A DNA stretch of 34,450 nt. It comes from Oscillospiraceae bacterium. GTDB taxonomy: Bacteria > Bacillota > Clostridia > Oscillospirales > Acutalibacteraceae. Location: contig JAFLUO010000003.1 in the NCBI GenBank assembly GCA_022508705.1, positions 1 through 34,450 of the forward strand, written 5' to 3'. Below, piece by piece: positions 1 to 7,410 of the stretch (the stretch's first letter is position 1; each line of letters begins with the position of its first letter). A program made the translations under genes and the position numbers. The notes under the pieces are model-generated. The model was not told the DNA's origin. It did no database searches and saw only the letters and a program-made list of their open reading frames with translations.

Positions 1-823
1 AAGACGGCAAAACAAAAACGGAGCACTGCTTATAATACTCGGCAACGTTATCGGTTTCGCCGAAGTGATCGATAATACCCTTGTCTATATAAGGCTGTAA
101 TTCAGACTGAGTTAAAGAGTCAGGTATATTTTCGCAAGCGCCCAACAGCATAAAACGAACATTAGGGTACTGCGCCTTAACCTTTTCACAGGCGGCAAGA
201 TATTCACGGATACCCTTTGCATACACAACTCTTGATAACATAAAGAACGTAAGCCTTTCGGGGTACGGCGCAACAGCAAACTTTTCCATATTTACGCCCG
301 AACCGTTGACAAGACGGCATTTTTCCTCTTTTACAAGATGCTCTTTTACAAATTGCTCTTTGTCGTCAGTGTTTTGGAAAATTGCAACGTCTGCGCATTT
401 AAACGCTTTGCGATAGAGTGCAGACATTACAGCTTTTATTATTTTTGCCTTGGGAGTATCAGACGCAAAGGCGTATCCTGCACCTGTCACCATAGCCGCT
501 ACATGGGGCACGCCTGCTTTTTTTGCGGCGATTGAGCCGTATATTACCGGTTTTGAGGTATAGCCCAGCGTTACGTCCGGCTTTTCCTTTTTAAAAAGCT
601 CATAAAGAGCTTTTTGATATTTAAGATCTGATAAAGGATTAACTCCGTTTTTCTCCAGCGGAATTTCTACGAATCTTGCGCCCAATTCCTCGATTTTTTC
701 CACATTGTCACGGTTGGGACCCGTCACTATAACCTCATATCCGCAGGAAATGATTTTTTTAATCAAATCTCCTCTGAAATTATACGCTGTGCGGTTTTTG
801 GGAGAAATCAAAACGAATTTCAT
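1..823 (-). CDS. Glycosyltransferase, GT4-like (3' end cut off)
   Basis: The reading frame opens with ATG at 823 and runs off the left window edge, so about 274 N-terminal residues are visible. It begins MKFVLISPKNRTAYNFRGDL, a GT-B Rossmann start, and continues with PDVTLGYTSKPVIYGSIAAK and HVAAMVTGAGYAF, typical of family 4 capsule/O-antigen transferases of the PglA/EpsD type. A later stretch (LTFFMLSRVVYAKGI) matches the start of the C-terminal donor-binding domain; the acidic EX7E donor motif would lie outside the window. It probably adds a sugar to an undecaprenyl-linked acceptor on the inner membrane face. The start overlaps the stop of the upstream dehydrogenase as ATGA, so the two are translationally coupled. 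The donor and acceptor cannot be read from sequence. Confidence 0.85.
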   Translation of the reverse strand, partial: MKFVLISPKNRTAYNFRGDLIKKIISCGYEVIVTGPNRDNVEKIEELGARFVEIPLEKNGVNPLSDLKYQKALYELFKKEKPDVTLGYTSKPVIYGSIAAKKAGVPHVAAMVTGAGYAFASDTPKAKIIKAVMSALYRKAFKCADVAIFQNTDDKEQFVKEHLVKEEKCRLVNGSGVNMEKFAVAPYPERLTFFMLSRVVYAKGIREYLAACEKVKAQYPNVRFMLLGACENIPDSLTQSELQPYIDKGIIDHFGETDNVAEYYKQCSVFVLPS

Positions 824-1740
824 ACGTTTCTACCTCTATCAATATACTTTTTAAGATTGTCCATAATCGATTCAAATAATCTGCCGTTATTTTTGGGGGA
901 TACAAAGGAGTTATGCGGCGTAACGATCACTTTTTCAATATCCCATAGCGGACTGTTTTCGGGTAATGGCTCGTTTTCAAACACATCAAGCACCGCGCCG
1001 CCGAGCATTTCGTTTTCAAGTGCTGAAATCAAATCTTTTTCGTTTACAACTGCACCGCGGGCAATATTGACGAGCACCGCGCCGCTTTTGAAACGGGCAA
1101 ACATATCTTTATTGAACATCCCGTGAGTTTCGTCGGTAAGCGGCAGGGTGAGAATCACCACGTCTGCTTTTACGAGCGCTTCCGACAGCTTGTCCATAGG
1201 CACATATTCATCGTAATACTCGCTTTGCGGCTCCACCAAATCCGCGCCGATAACGGTAGTACCGAAGGCTTTAAACCGTTTTGCGCACTCCGTTCCTACA
1301 CTGCCGCAACCTACTATGCAAACCGTATCGCCTTGAAGCTCACGGACTGTCCTGTCCTTTGCCCAAATATGTTTTCTTTGATTTTCAATAAACGAATTGA
1401 ATTTTTTATACAGTTCCAACACGCCGCATACAGCGAACTCTGCCATTGGAACGCTATAAACACCACGAGCGTTAAACAGTTCTATTCCCCGTTCAGATAT
1501 TTTTTCAAGGGGAACACGGTCAAGCCCTGCGGAGGTAAGCTGAATTAGTTTGAGAGACGTAAAGTCGTCAATGCTGTGATAAAGGAAAAGTCCGTTGCAA
1601 ATTACAGCGTCAATGCACTTTGCATCGGTTATCAGCTCGCCGCGCTCGTCCTGCTGAAATATCACATTGTATCCGATATCTTCAAGCTGTTTTATCTGTT
1701 CGGAAGAGCAGTTAAAAGCGCCCGTAACTAACAAATTCAT
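820..1740 (-). CDS. D-2-hydroxyacid dehydrogenase family protein
   Basis: This 306-residue protein belongs to the NAD-dependent D-2-hydroxyacid dehydrogenase family, which interconverts 2-oxoacids and D-2-hydroxyacids. The dinucleotide-binding loop VGCGSVGTECA is near residue 143. The catalytic trio is present: Arg in VNIARGAVV, Glu in DVFENEPLP and His in VTPHNS. Length and motif order are normal for a single-subunit enzyme of this family, slightly short at the N-terminal substrate domain. It is sandwiched between an HpcH/HpaI-type aldolase (4-bp gap upstream) and a glycosyltransferase (ATGA overlap downstream) in a polysaccharide operon, so it may act on the aldolase product to make an acid substituent. 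That role is inference; substrate specificity (phosphoglycerate, glyoxylate, lactate or other) is not readable. Confidence 0.88.
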   Translation of the reverse strand: MNLLVTGAFNCSSEQIKQLEDIGYNVIFQQDERGELITDAKCIDAVICNGLFLYHSIDDFTSLKLIQLTSAGLDRVPLEKISERGIELFNARGVYSVPMAEFAVCGVLELYKKFNSFIENQRKHIWAKDRTVRELQGDTVCIVGCGSVGTECAKRFKAFGTTVIGADLVEPQSEYYDEYVPMDKLSEALVKADVVILTLPLTDETHGMFNKDMFARFKSGAVLVNIARGAVVNEKDLISALENEMLGGAVLDVFENEPLPENSPLWDIEKVIVTPHNSFVSPKNNGRLFESIMDNLKKYIDRGRNV

Positions 1741-1744
1741 AGAT

Positions 1745-2596
1745 TTATCCCTTCAGTGTATTCATCATACTGACTATTTTTTCAACACATGCGCAAAGCC
1801 GTTTGCGGTTTTCTTCATAATCGCTGTCCGACCAGTCTTTAAGTGACTCCTCAAACTGTCTTAAATCGGCTACGCCCGAGCAAAGTTTTTCGCGGACAGA
1901 GTAGATATCCTTTTCCTTGCTCACGTCACAAAAGGCACGGGACAGAATTATTCTATCAGACCCGAGACGGTAATGCTCGCCCAAAATACACTCGGCAGGG
2001 AGTGTTCCCGTACCCACACGGGCAACTCCGCCAAAGCCGTAGCTTATGCCCTTATCACGGATTTTACGGCAAAGAGCCTCCACCGTACCGTCTGCTAAAA
2101 GCTCAAAAAGGAATTTCATTTTATATGCCAAATGTAAATCATTAAGACCTATGTGTATTTCGTCAATTCCGCCCACTGAAAGAATACCGTCAAGATTTTC
2201 GGCAGCCTCTGCCGTTTCAACGAGCAGGCAGGTTCTCGCTCTGCCGTCAACTGCTGTGATGAAACGCTCCGCCTCGTGTGCCGTTTTAAAATACGGGAGC
2301 ATTACCACATCTGCACCGCTTTCGATAACACTTTCTATTTCCGATTCTGATGATCCGCAACCGTCAAAAGCATCGTGTATGGGATTAACACGCACCAAAA
2401 GCTTAGCATTTTTTAACACTTTACGCAGATTTTTAACATCCTCCACAGTGTGATGGGACTGAACGGTATCCATTCCGCCCTGGCGCAAACTTTTACCGAT
2501 ATATTCCATATCAACAAAAACTCTGTCAATGCCCGCCTCTTCTACTGCGAGCGCCACGTCGGGACGGTTTGTAATATACATAAGCTCAAGCGACAT
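1745..2596 (-). CDS. HpcH/HpaI aldolase/citrate lyase family protein
   Basis: The 283-residue product looks like a (beta/alpha)8-barrel class II aldolase of the HpcH/HpaI family. Family landmarks are visible in order: an acidic strand VFVDMEY, an arginine in LLVRVNP for substrate binding, the metal-ligand Glu in CLLVETAEA and the metal-ligand Asp in IHIGLNDLH. Members cleave or form 4-hydroxy-2-oxoacids from pyruvate or oxaloacetate and an aldehyde, using Mg or Mn. The start ATG overlaps the sugar transferase stop as ATGA. Association with an initiating sugar transferase and a D-2-hydroxyacid dehydrogenase suggests a dedicated precursor for glycan modification, not aromatic catabolism. The C-terminal 60 residues are less typical. 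The reaction is unassigned. Confidence 0.85.
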   Translation of the reverse strand: MSLELMYITNRPDVALAVEEAGIDRVFVDMEYIGKSLRQGGMDTVQSHHTVEDVKNLRKVLKNAKLLVRVNPIHDAFDGCGSSESEIESVIESGADVVMLPYFKTAHEAERFITAVDGRARTCLLVETAEAAENLDGILSVGGIDEIHIGLNDLHLAYKMKFLFELLADGTVEALCRKIRDKGISYGFGGVARVGTGTLPAECILGEHYRLGSDRIILSRAFCDVSKEKDIYSVREKLCSGVADLRQFEESLKDWSDSDYEENRKRLCACVEKIVSMMNTLKG

Positions 2597-3258
2597 CAGT
2601 GTACACTTTCTTTCTCATTTTCTTCTTTTGCGACAGTTTCGCCAACATTTTCATTGTCGGCGTTGCTCAGCACCTTGAAGAATGTCATAAAGCAAATCTT
2701 AATATCAAGCCACAGAGAGACATTCTCCGTGTACCAAACGTTCATTTCAATGCGTTTATGCCATTCAACGTCTTTCCTGCCGTGCACCTGCGCCCAGCCG
2801 GTAATTCCCGGGCGGACAGAAAACATTTTTTTCTGCTCCTCAGTATATTCCTCATAGGGCCACGGATGATACGTAAGCGGCGGACGGGGGCCTACAAAAG
2901 ACATATCGCCTTTCAAAATATTGACAAACTGAACAAATTCATCAGCGCTTGTAGCACGCAATATACGACCCACTCGGGTGACTCTTGCATCCCCTTTGCC
3001 TGAATAAACGCCGCTACCGGTATGCTCCGCATTAACTACCATTGTTCTGAATTTGTATATGTAAAACACTTTTCCGTTAAGGCCGATTCGCTGCTGCTTG
3101 AAAATTACAGGACCTTTTGAATCAATCTTTATAAGGACAGCTATAATGAGCATCGGTATTGCCAGTATTATAATGCCGAAGAAAGCCCCCAAAATGTCTA
3201 TCAGCCGTTTAAAGTAACGCTTATAAATGGTTTTCAACCCCTTTTCACTGTTGTGCAT
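2596..3258 (-). CDS. Undecaprenyl-phosphate sugar-1-phosphate transferase (initiating glycosyltransferase)
   Basis: This is a bacterial sugar transferase of the WcaJ/RfbP/EpsL type, which attaches the first sugar-1-phosphate to undecaprenyl phosphate. It has the family's single N-terminal hydrophobic hairpin (IDILGAFFGIIILAIPMLII), then IDSKGPVIFKQQRIGLNGK, KFRTM, the charged block TSADEFVQFVNILKGDMSFVGPRP and the C-terminal RPGITGWAQVHGR. The frame is open upstream to an ATG at 3288, but the ATG at 3258 (MHNSEKG) has the better GTGGA-type ribosome site and fits the family start, giving 220 residues. It is the first gene of the leftward operon, behind the promoter at 3323-3351. It lacks the extra N-terminal transmembrane domain of PglC-plus-domain enzymes such as WbaP. 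Confidence 0.93.
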   Translation of the reverse strand: MHNSEKGLKTIYKRYFKRLIDILGAFFGIIILAIPMLIIAVLIKIDSKGPVIFKQQRIGLNGKVFYIYKFRTMVVNAEHTGSGVYSGKGDARVTRVGRILRATSADEFVQFVNILKGDMSFVGPRPPLTYHPWPYEEYTEEQKKMFSVRPGITGWAQVHGRKDVEWHKRIEMNVWYTENVSLWLDIKICFMTFFKVLSNADNENVGETVAKEENEKESVH

Positions 3259-3322
3259 ATATTCCACTGATATATGCAATATCCACATAAAAACAATTCA
3301 ATTTTATAGTATAATTCATTTT

Positions 3323-3351
3323 ATTCTATCACATAAAACTGCTTTTGTAAA
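3323..3351 (-). promoter_or_regulatory. Sigma-A promoter for the polysaccharide operon
   Basis: On the minus strand TTTACA (3351-3346) is followed by a 17-bp spacer and TAGAAT (3328-3323). Transcription would start near 3316, leaving a leader of about 58 nt to the preferred start at 3258. Confidence 0.65.
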
Positions 3352-3465
3352 TATTAAAAAGTTAATTTAGCACGATTTAAAACTGCCATTGTTTTCTATT
3401 TAAAAATTACAAAATTTTCCAAAAAAATTTAACCAAAATGTCTTTCTGAATATCTTCAAACCGTA

Positions 3466-3494
3466 TTGCAAATTTTCGCCGAATCCATTATAAT
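3466..3494 (+). promoter_or_regulatory. Sigma-A promoter for the YitT-type gene
   Basis: TTGCAA (3466-3471), 17-bp spacer, TATAAT (3489-3494), about 70 bp before the ATG at 3564. The ribosome site is AAAGGGGA. The promoter diverges from the polysaccharide operon promoter; the DNA between the two is AT-rich with no other signal seen. Confidence 0.7.
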
Positions 3495-3563
3495 GTCATT
3501 GGGTTTAAAAAGGTGTTTGCCCGTGTAAAGACGGCGCATTTTGTGTGATAAAGGGGAATTGTA

Positions 3564-4424
3564 ATGAGTAAGAAATCATTAAAAATAAAAGAGGGTTTCA
3601 GAAGATATTTTATGATAATTTTAGGCTCGGCTATGGTAGGCTTCGCCATAAGCGTATTTTTTTCGCCGAATAAAATTGTAAGCGGCGGTGTTTCCGGCAT
3701 TGCAGTCATACTTTTCCATTCGCTGAATATCCCTCTCGGTGTTTCATATGCCGTGATAAATGCGGTACTTTTAGTGCTTGCATGGATATTTTTAGGCAAA
3801 GACTTTTTTCTGACTACCGTGTTGAGTTCATCACTTCTCACCGTTTTTGTTCAAGTTTTTTCATACATTCCGTCTCCTACGAATGATACCTGGCTTGCGG
3901 CATTTTTCGGCTCAGTGCTTTACGGCTTCGGTACAGGACTTAATTTTATTGAGGGAGCGTCAACAGGCGGTACAGATATTGTCGCAAGGCTTTTCCAGCG
4001 TGCATTCAAATCTGCAAAAGTCGGCACGATACTTTTAATTGCCGATTCTGCGGTGATTTTGGCATCGTTCATTGTATTCAGAGAATTCGATTTAGCTTTC
4101 TACGGAATAATGTCAATTGGCATTTCATCTTTTGCAGTAAACTGGTTGATAAAGAAGATGAACATTTCAAAGCTTGCCTTTGTAGTTACTGAAAAAGGTG
4201 ATGATATCACAAATAAGCTTGTTGCCAACTCACCTCGCGGCGTTACCATATTCCGTGCTGTGGGCGGTTACACGATGAACCGCCGTGACGTGCTTATGTG
4301 TGCGCTGAAAGAAAAAGAACTTCTTGCTTTTCAACAGCACATTTTAGAAATTGATAAAAATGCGTTTATTATCTTTTCTGAAGCAGGTCAAATTGTTGGC
4401 AACGGATTTAAGTTATATCATTAA
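3564..4424 (+). CDS. YitT family membrane protein (DUF161/DUF2179)
   Basis: The 286-residue protein has a hydrophobic N-terminal two thirds with about five to six membrane segments and the family signatures FFSPNKIVSGGVSGIA near the start and GLNFIEGASTGGTDIVARL in the middle. The last 85 residues form a soluble DUF2179-type domain, with NSPRGVTIFRAVGGYTMNRR and a terminal beta-alpha unit. This architecture is common in Firmicutes (YitT, YpjC and relatives); transport or channel activity has been proposed but the physiological substrate is not established. It starts at ATG 3564 after AAAGGGGA and appears monocistronic, ending at the long hairpin at 4494-4552. Confidence 0.9.
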   Translation: MSKKSLKIKEGFRRYFMIILGSAMVGFAISVFFSPNKIVSGGVSGIAVILFHSLNIPLGVSYAVINAVLLVLAWIFLGKDFFLTTVLSSSLLTVFVQVFSYIPSPTNDTWLAAFFGSVLYGFGTGLNFIEGASTGGTDIVARLFQRAFKSAKVGTILLIADSAVILASFIVFREFDLAFYGIMSIGISSFAVNWLIKKMNISKLAFVVTEKGDDITNKLVANSPRGVTIFRAVGGYTMNRRDVLMCALKEKELLAFQQHILEIDKNAFIIFSEAGQIVGNGFKLYH

Positions 4425-4468
4425 ACGGATAATATAAAAAATGGATTTTTAAAAATTTCTTCAACCTT

Positions 4469-4496
4469 TTGAAAAAGTAAATTCATACAGTATAAA
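4469..4496 (+). promoter_or_regulatory. Possible promoter upstream of spoVT
   Basis: TTGAAA (4469-4474), 16-bp spacer, TATAAA (4491-4496). The same DNA contains CATACAGTA (4484-4492), which fits the -10 of mother-cell sporulation sigma factors (CATANNNTA), although no matching -35 is at the right distance. The predicted start lies inside the left arm of the downstream hairpin, which makes the assignment weak. Confidence 0.3.
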
Positions 4497-4555
4497 TCTC
4501 CTCTGTTTACAGATAATAGTATTACATTTACTATTATGAAACGAGGAGATTTTTT
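4494..4555 (+). terminator. Long bulged hairpin terminator between yitT-type gene and spoVT
   Basis: AAATCTCCTC (4494-4503) pairs with GAGGAGATTT (4543-4552), GTTT with AAAC, and ATAATAGT (4513-4520) with ACTATTAT (4530-4537). The stem is followed by a T-run. It most likely ends the upstream gene; as a leader attenuator for spoVT it would be unusual. Confidence 0.7.
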
Positions 4556-4571
4556 ATTGCAAGGGTACCGA

Positions 4572-4632
4572 GCAACAAGGTTCTCGGCACCTTTCCAAAA
4601 TCTCTGATTTTGATGAAAGGTGAGGTTCTTAT
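4572..4632 (+). repeat. Structured element copy 1, abutting the spoVT start
   Basis: The stretch carries AACAAGGTTC, then a hairpin, then GGTTCTTAT. The hairpin has an outer stem CACCTTTC/GAAAGGTG (4588-4595 with 4615-4622), an inner stem CAAAATC/GATTTTG (4596-4602 with 4606-4612), a 3-nt loop and a 2-nt bulge (4613-4614) on the 3' side. The ribosome binding site of spoVT (AGGTGAGG) lies in the outer stem's 3' arm, so folding could hide it. A second copy with the same shape but different stem sequence is at 5221-5280. Confidence 0.6.
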
Positions 4633-5172
4633 ATGAAAGCGACGGGTATTGTACGCAGAATCGACGATCTTGGAAGGGTCGTCATTCCAAAGGAAATCCG
4701 CAGAACAATGCGTATTCGTGAGGGCGACCCTTTGGAAATATACACGGCGGTTGACGGTGAAGTTATTTTCAAAAAATATTCGCCTATGGGGGAAATGAGT
4801 GAATTCGCTTGCGATTACGCAGATGTTCTGCACAGGGCAATCGGCGAGCCGGTGCTGATAAGCGACCGTGACCGTATTGTTGCGGCGGCAGGGATTCCCA
4901 AACGTGAAGCGGTTGAAAAGCGCATTTCACAGGATCTTGAAAACTTGATGGAAAACCGTGAAAACTACGTTAAATCGGCAGATGCAAAGCCCTTTTACCC
5001 TATTGTGGATTTCGGGAAATGCGCCGCAGCAGCTTACACCATAATCGGTAACGGTGACATTTCCGGTGCGGTTATTTTGCTTGGGACTCACGACGATTAC
5101 ACGCCGTCTGTATCTGACATTAAGCTTATTGAGGTTGCGTCAAGATTTATCGGTAAGCAGACTGAAAGTTAA
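4633..5172 (+). CDS. spoVT: Stage V sporulation protein T, AbrB-type regulator
   Basis: The 179-residue protein matches SpoVT in length and two-domain plan. Residues 1-50 are an AbrB-type swapped-hairpin DNA-binding domain (MKATGIVRRIDDLGRVVIPK, then RRTMRIREGDPLEIY). Residues 55-179 form a GAF-like domain (FACDYADVLHRAIGEPVLIS, ending ASRFIGKQTES). In Bacillus SpoVT acts in the forespore and tunes sigma-G dependent genes; its presence here argues that the organism makes endospores. The ATG at 4633 follows AGGTGAGG by 7 nt. That ribosome site sits inside the hairpin of the element at 4572-4632, and a second copy of the element follows the gene's terminator, so post-transcriptional control is possible. 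Confidence 0.95.
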   Translation: MKATGIVRRIDDLGRVVIPKEIRRTMRIREGDPLEIYTAVDGEVIFKKYSPMGEMSEFACDYADVLHRAIGEPVLISDRDRIVAAAGIPKREAVEKRISQDLENLMENRENYVKSADAKPFYPIVDFGKCAAAAYTIIGNGDISGAVILLGTHDDYTPSVSDIKLIEVASRFIGKQTES

Positions 5173-5187
5173 GATTGTTTTTAAAAG

Positions 5188-5212
5188 ATGCTCCGTATTT
5201 ACGGGGCATTTT
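5188..5212 (+). terminator. Terminator after spoVT
   Basis: ATGCTCCGT and ACGGGGCAT form a 9-bp stem with one GU pair and an ATTT loop, followed by TTTTATT. Confidence 0.8.
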
Positions 5213-5220
5213 ATTGTGAA

Positions 5221-5280
5221 ACAACAAGGTTCCGGGGCACCCGCCCGCAAGTTTACTTGCGTTGGCGGGTCGGGTTCTTA
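5221..5280 (+). repeat. Structured element copy 2, downstream of spoVT
   Basis: It has the same flanks as copy 1 (ACAACAAGGTTC and GGTTCTTAT). The outer stem is ACCCGCC/GGCGGGT (5239-5245 with 5264-5270), the inner stem CGCAAG/CTTGCG (5246-5251 with 5256-5261), the loop TTTA, and again a 2-nt 3' bulge (5262-5263). Stem bases differ from copy 1 in both arms while pairing is kept. No start codon follows directly. Confidence 0.6.
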
Positions 5281-5311
5281 TTTTACCCTCTTAAAAAAGT
5301 ATTATAACCTA

Positions 5312-5340
5312 TTGAAAAATTGCATTTGTTAAGTTATAAT
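5312..5340 (+). promoter_or_regulatory. Sigma-A promoter for the SDR pair
   Basis: TTGAAA (5312-5317), 17-bp spacer, perfect TATAAT (5335-5340), about 55 bp ahead of the SDR start. Confidence 0.7.
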
Positions 5341-5400
5341 ATAATAGATTAAGTGGCAAATGATGCCGCAGTCAAAAATGAATAAAGGTAGGTGTGTATT

Positions 5401-6234
5401 ATGGGTAGAGATTGGATGGACAATAAAACCGTAATAATCACAGGTGCTTCAGGCGGTATGGGTAAGGGCGTTGCCGAAAAGCTCATTAAAGAGCACGGCT
5501 GCACCGTAATCGGTATTGCAAGAAGCGAAGAAAAAATGAAAAAAGTTGTTGAAGAACTCGGTTCCTATGCCGACAAGTTTTCATATCAGCTTTTTGACGT
5601 TGCTGTTGAACAGAATTGGATTGATTTTGTTTCATACCTCAATGAAAACAACATTAAGCCCGATGTTCTCATCAACAACGCAGGAATTTTGCCGAAATTC
5701 GACAAATTCCAGAATTACACCGTTGAATACATAAAGAAGGCTATGGATATTAACTTCTATTCAGCAGTTTATTCAATTCACGCTCTTCTCCCCATTCTGC
5801 TTGAGTCAGACTCACCGGCAATTATTAACATAGACTCCTCTGCCGCTCTTATGACTTTGGCAGGCACATCTGTTTACTCTGCTTCAAAGGCAGCACTTAA
5901 ATCCCTTTCGGAGGCTCTTCGCGAAGAGCTTCGCGGCAAGTGCTATGTTGGCATTGTATGCCCCGGCTTTACAAAGACAGACATTTTCAGAAATCAGGAT
6001 TCCGCCGACGACAAGGGTCAGAAAATGCTTAACATGGTAAGTACATCCTGCGACCGAATGGTTAAAATGATTATGAATGACATCAAAACAAAGCGACCCT
6101 TGGGCGTTCACGGTTTTGACGCCGCATTCATGAACTATTTCGGCAGAATTATGCCCGTTCAGGGCGGCAGACTCTTCTCAAATGTAATGAAGATGTCCAA
6201 ACTCCCGTTGTTTGACGGCGTTTTTAAGGATTAA
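5401..6234 (+). CDS. Short-chain dehydrogenase/reductase
   Basis: This is a classical SDR of 277 residues. The cofactor loop TGASGGMGKG lies near residue 15, NNAG near residue 93, the catalytic Ser in NIDSSAAL and the YSASK active-site motif follow in the expected order, and PG near VCPGFTKTD closes the cofactor pocket. The frame can be extended to a GTG at 5392, but the ATG at 5401 after AAAGGTAGG is preferred. The C-terminal 50 residues (FGRIMPVQGGRLFSNVM) resemble acyl-lipid or ketone reductases of the DltE/YqjQ style, though the substrate is not determined. It is co-directional with a second NAD-binding enzyme 38 bp downstream, so they probably share a transcript. Confidence 0.9.
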   Translation: MGRDWMDNKTVIITGASGGMGKGVAEKLIKEHGCTVIGIARSEEKMKKVVEELGSYADKFSYQLFDVAVEQNWIDFVSYLNENNIKPDVLINNAGILPKFDKFQNYTVEYIKKAMDINFYSAVYSIHALLPILLESDSPAIINIDSSAALMTLAGTSVYSASKAALKSLSEALREELRGKCYVGIVCPGFTKTDIFRNQDSADDKGQKMLNMVSTSCDRMVKMIMNDIKTKRPLGVHGFDAAFMNYFGRIMPVQGGRLFSNVMKMSKLPLFDGVFKD

Positions 6235-6272
6235 GCAATACATTATAAATATAAAAAATCGGAGGTTATATT

Positions 6273-7298
6273 ATGAAAGTATTTATGATCGGCGGTACAG
6301 GTCTTCTTGGCTGTGAAGCTGCAACAACTCTTATTAAAAGAGGCCACCAGGTAACAAGCGTTGCTCTTCCCCCTCTTCCGGAAGGCGCTCCCATCCCTGA
6401 GGAAATGGAAATCATTTTCGGCGACATCAACAAGAAAACTGACGAAGAAATTGCAGCTATGCTTGAAGGTTCAGACGTTTTCATCTTTGCCGCAGGTGTT
6501 GACGAAAGAGTTGAATTCCCCGCACCTGTAATGGATTACTATTACAAATTCAACATTGCTCCTCTTGAGAGAATTTTCCCCCTTTGCAAAAAGGCAGGCG
6601 TTAAGAGAGCAGTCGTTCTCGGCTCTTATTTTGCTTATCTTAACAAGATTAAGCCCGAAATGAAGCTTACTGAAAGAAACCCATATATGAAATCCCGTAT
6701 GGATCAGGAAAAGGTTTGCGAAGATGCTTGTGACGAGAATTTCTCAGCTTGTGTTCTTGAGCTTCCCTACATATTCGGCACACAGCCCGGCAGAAAGCCC
6801 GTTTGGACTGTTCTTATTGAGCAGATCGAATTTATGGACAAATGGCCCGTTACAATGTACCCGAAGGGCGGTACTGCAATGCTCACCTGCCGTCAGGTTG
6901 GTCAGGTTATCGCAGGCGCCGCTGAAAACAAGGCTGGCAAAACAGGCTTTGAGGCAATTCCGATCGGTATGTACAATATGACATGGCCCGAATTCCTTGA
7001 AATCGTATTTGATGCAAGGGGAATGCACGGCAGAAAGATTTTGACCGTTGCTCCCTGGATGATGAAATTGGGCATGGGCAAAATTGTTAAGGATTACAAA
7101 AAGCGCGGCATTGATTCAGGTATGGACCCGATGCAGTTGCCCGACATTATGGACTACAACCTGTTTATTGACAAAAAATGGTGCCTTGAATTAGGTGTTG
7201 AAGAAGATGACATCAGAGAAGCTATTACAGATTCAATTAAGGTTTCACAGGCAGCATTTGACGGCAAGGTTAAGCTCCTTGAAATGAAAGGCGAATAA
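6273..7298 (+). CDS. NAD-dependent epimerase/dehydratase family protein with YxxxR active-site variant
   Basis: The 341-residue protein is an extended SDR. It starts MKVFMIGGTGLLGCEAATTL, giving the GxxGxxG cofactor loop at residues 7-13, and has FAAGVDER and VVLGSYFAY at the positions of the NAD-contact strand and catalytic Ser/Thr. The active-site segment reads PYMKSRMDQEK, so the usual YxxxK lysine is replaced by arginine. The C-terminal part (MTWPEFLEIVFDARG, KILTVAPWMMKLG) fits the substrate lobe of the atypical SDR/UDP-sugar epimerase-like group. A strong ribosome site (CGGAGG) precedes the ATG. It follows the classical SDR and ends at the terminator at 7314-7347. Substrate unknown. Confidence 0.85.
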   Translation: MKVFMIGGTGLLGCEAATTLIKRGHQVTSVALPPLPEGAPIPEEMEIIFGDINKKTDEEIAAMLEGSDVFIFAAGVDERVEFPAPVMDYYYKFNIAPLERIFPLCKKAGVKRAVVLGSYFAYLNKIKPEMKLTERNPYMKSRMDQEKVCEDACDENFSACVLELPYIFGTQPGRKPVWTVLIEQIEFMDKWPVTMYPKGGTAMLTCRQVGQVIAGAAENKAGKTGFEAIPIGMYNMTWPEFLEIVFDARGMHGRKILTVAPWMMKLGMGKIVKDYKKRGIDSGMDPMQLPDIMDYNLFIDKKWCLELGVEEDDIREAITDSIKVSQAAFDGKVKLLEMKGE

Positions 7299-7313
7299 TT
7301 CTACATAGAAAAG

Positions 7314-7347
7314 AAAAGGGTACAACCGCAAGGCTGTACCCTTTTTT
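7314..7347 (+). terminator. Terminator of the SDR pair
   Basis: AAAAGGGTACA (7314-7324) pairs with TGTACCCTTTT (7335-7345), followed by a T-run. Confidence 0.9.
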
Positions 7348-7365
7348 ATTATATTAAAAGGAAAC

Positions 7366-7387
7366 GGACTTACCAAACGGTAAGTCC
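7366..7387 (-). terminator. Probable terminator of the leftward SDR-zinc ribbon gene
   Basis: GGACTTACC and GGTAAGTCC form a perfect 9-bp stem with a 4-nt loop, 24 bp beyond the stop on the minus strand. The T-run on that strand is interrupted (GTTTCCTTTT), so it is a weaker terminator than its neighbour. Confidence 0.55.
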
Positions 7388-7410
7388 ATAATTTTTATGC
7401 AGATATTAAA

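Noticed and set aside
1123..1548. Long plus-strand open frame opposite the dehydrogenase
   Set aside because: It is fully within a gene with intact motifs on the other strand and shows no family features.
4560..4632. T-box riboswitch ahead of spoVT, suggested by GGGTACCGAG
   Set aside because: There is no stem I, no specifier loop and no AGGGTGGNACCGCG core, and spoVT is not an amino-acid gene. The stretch is better described as the repeated hairpin element.
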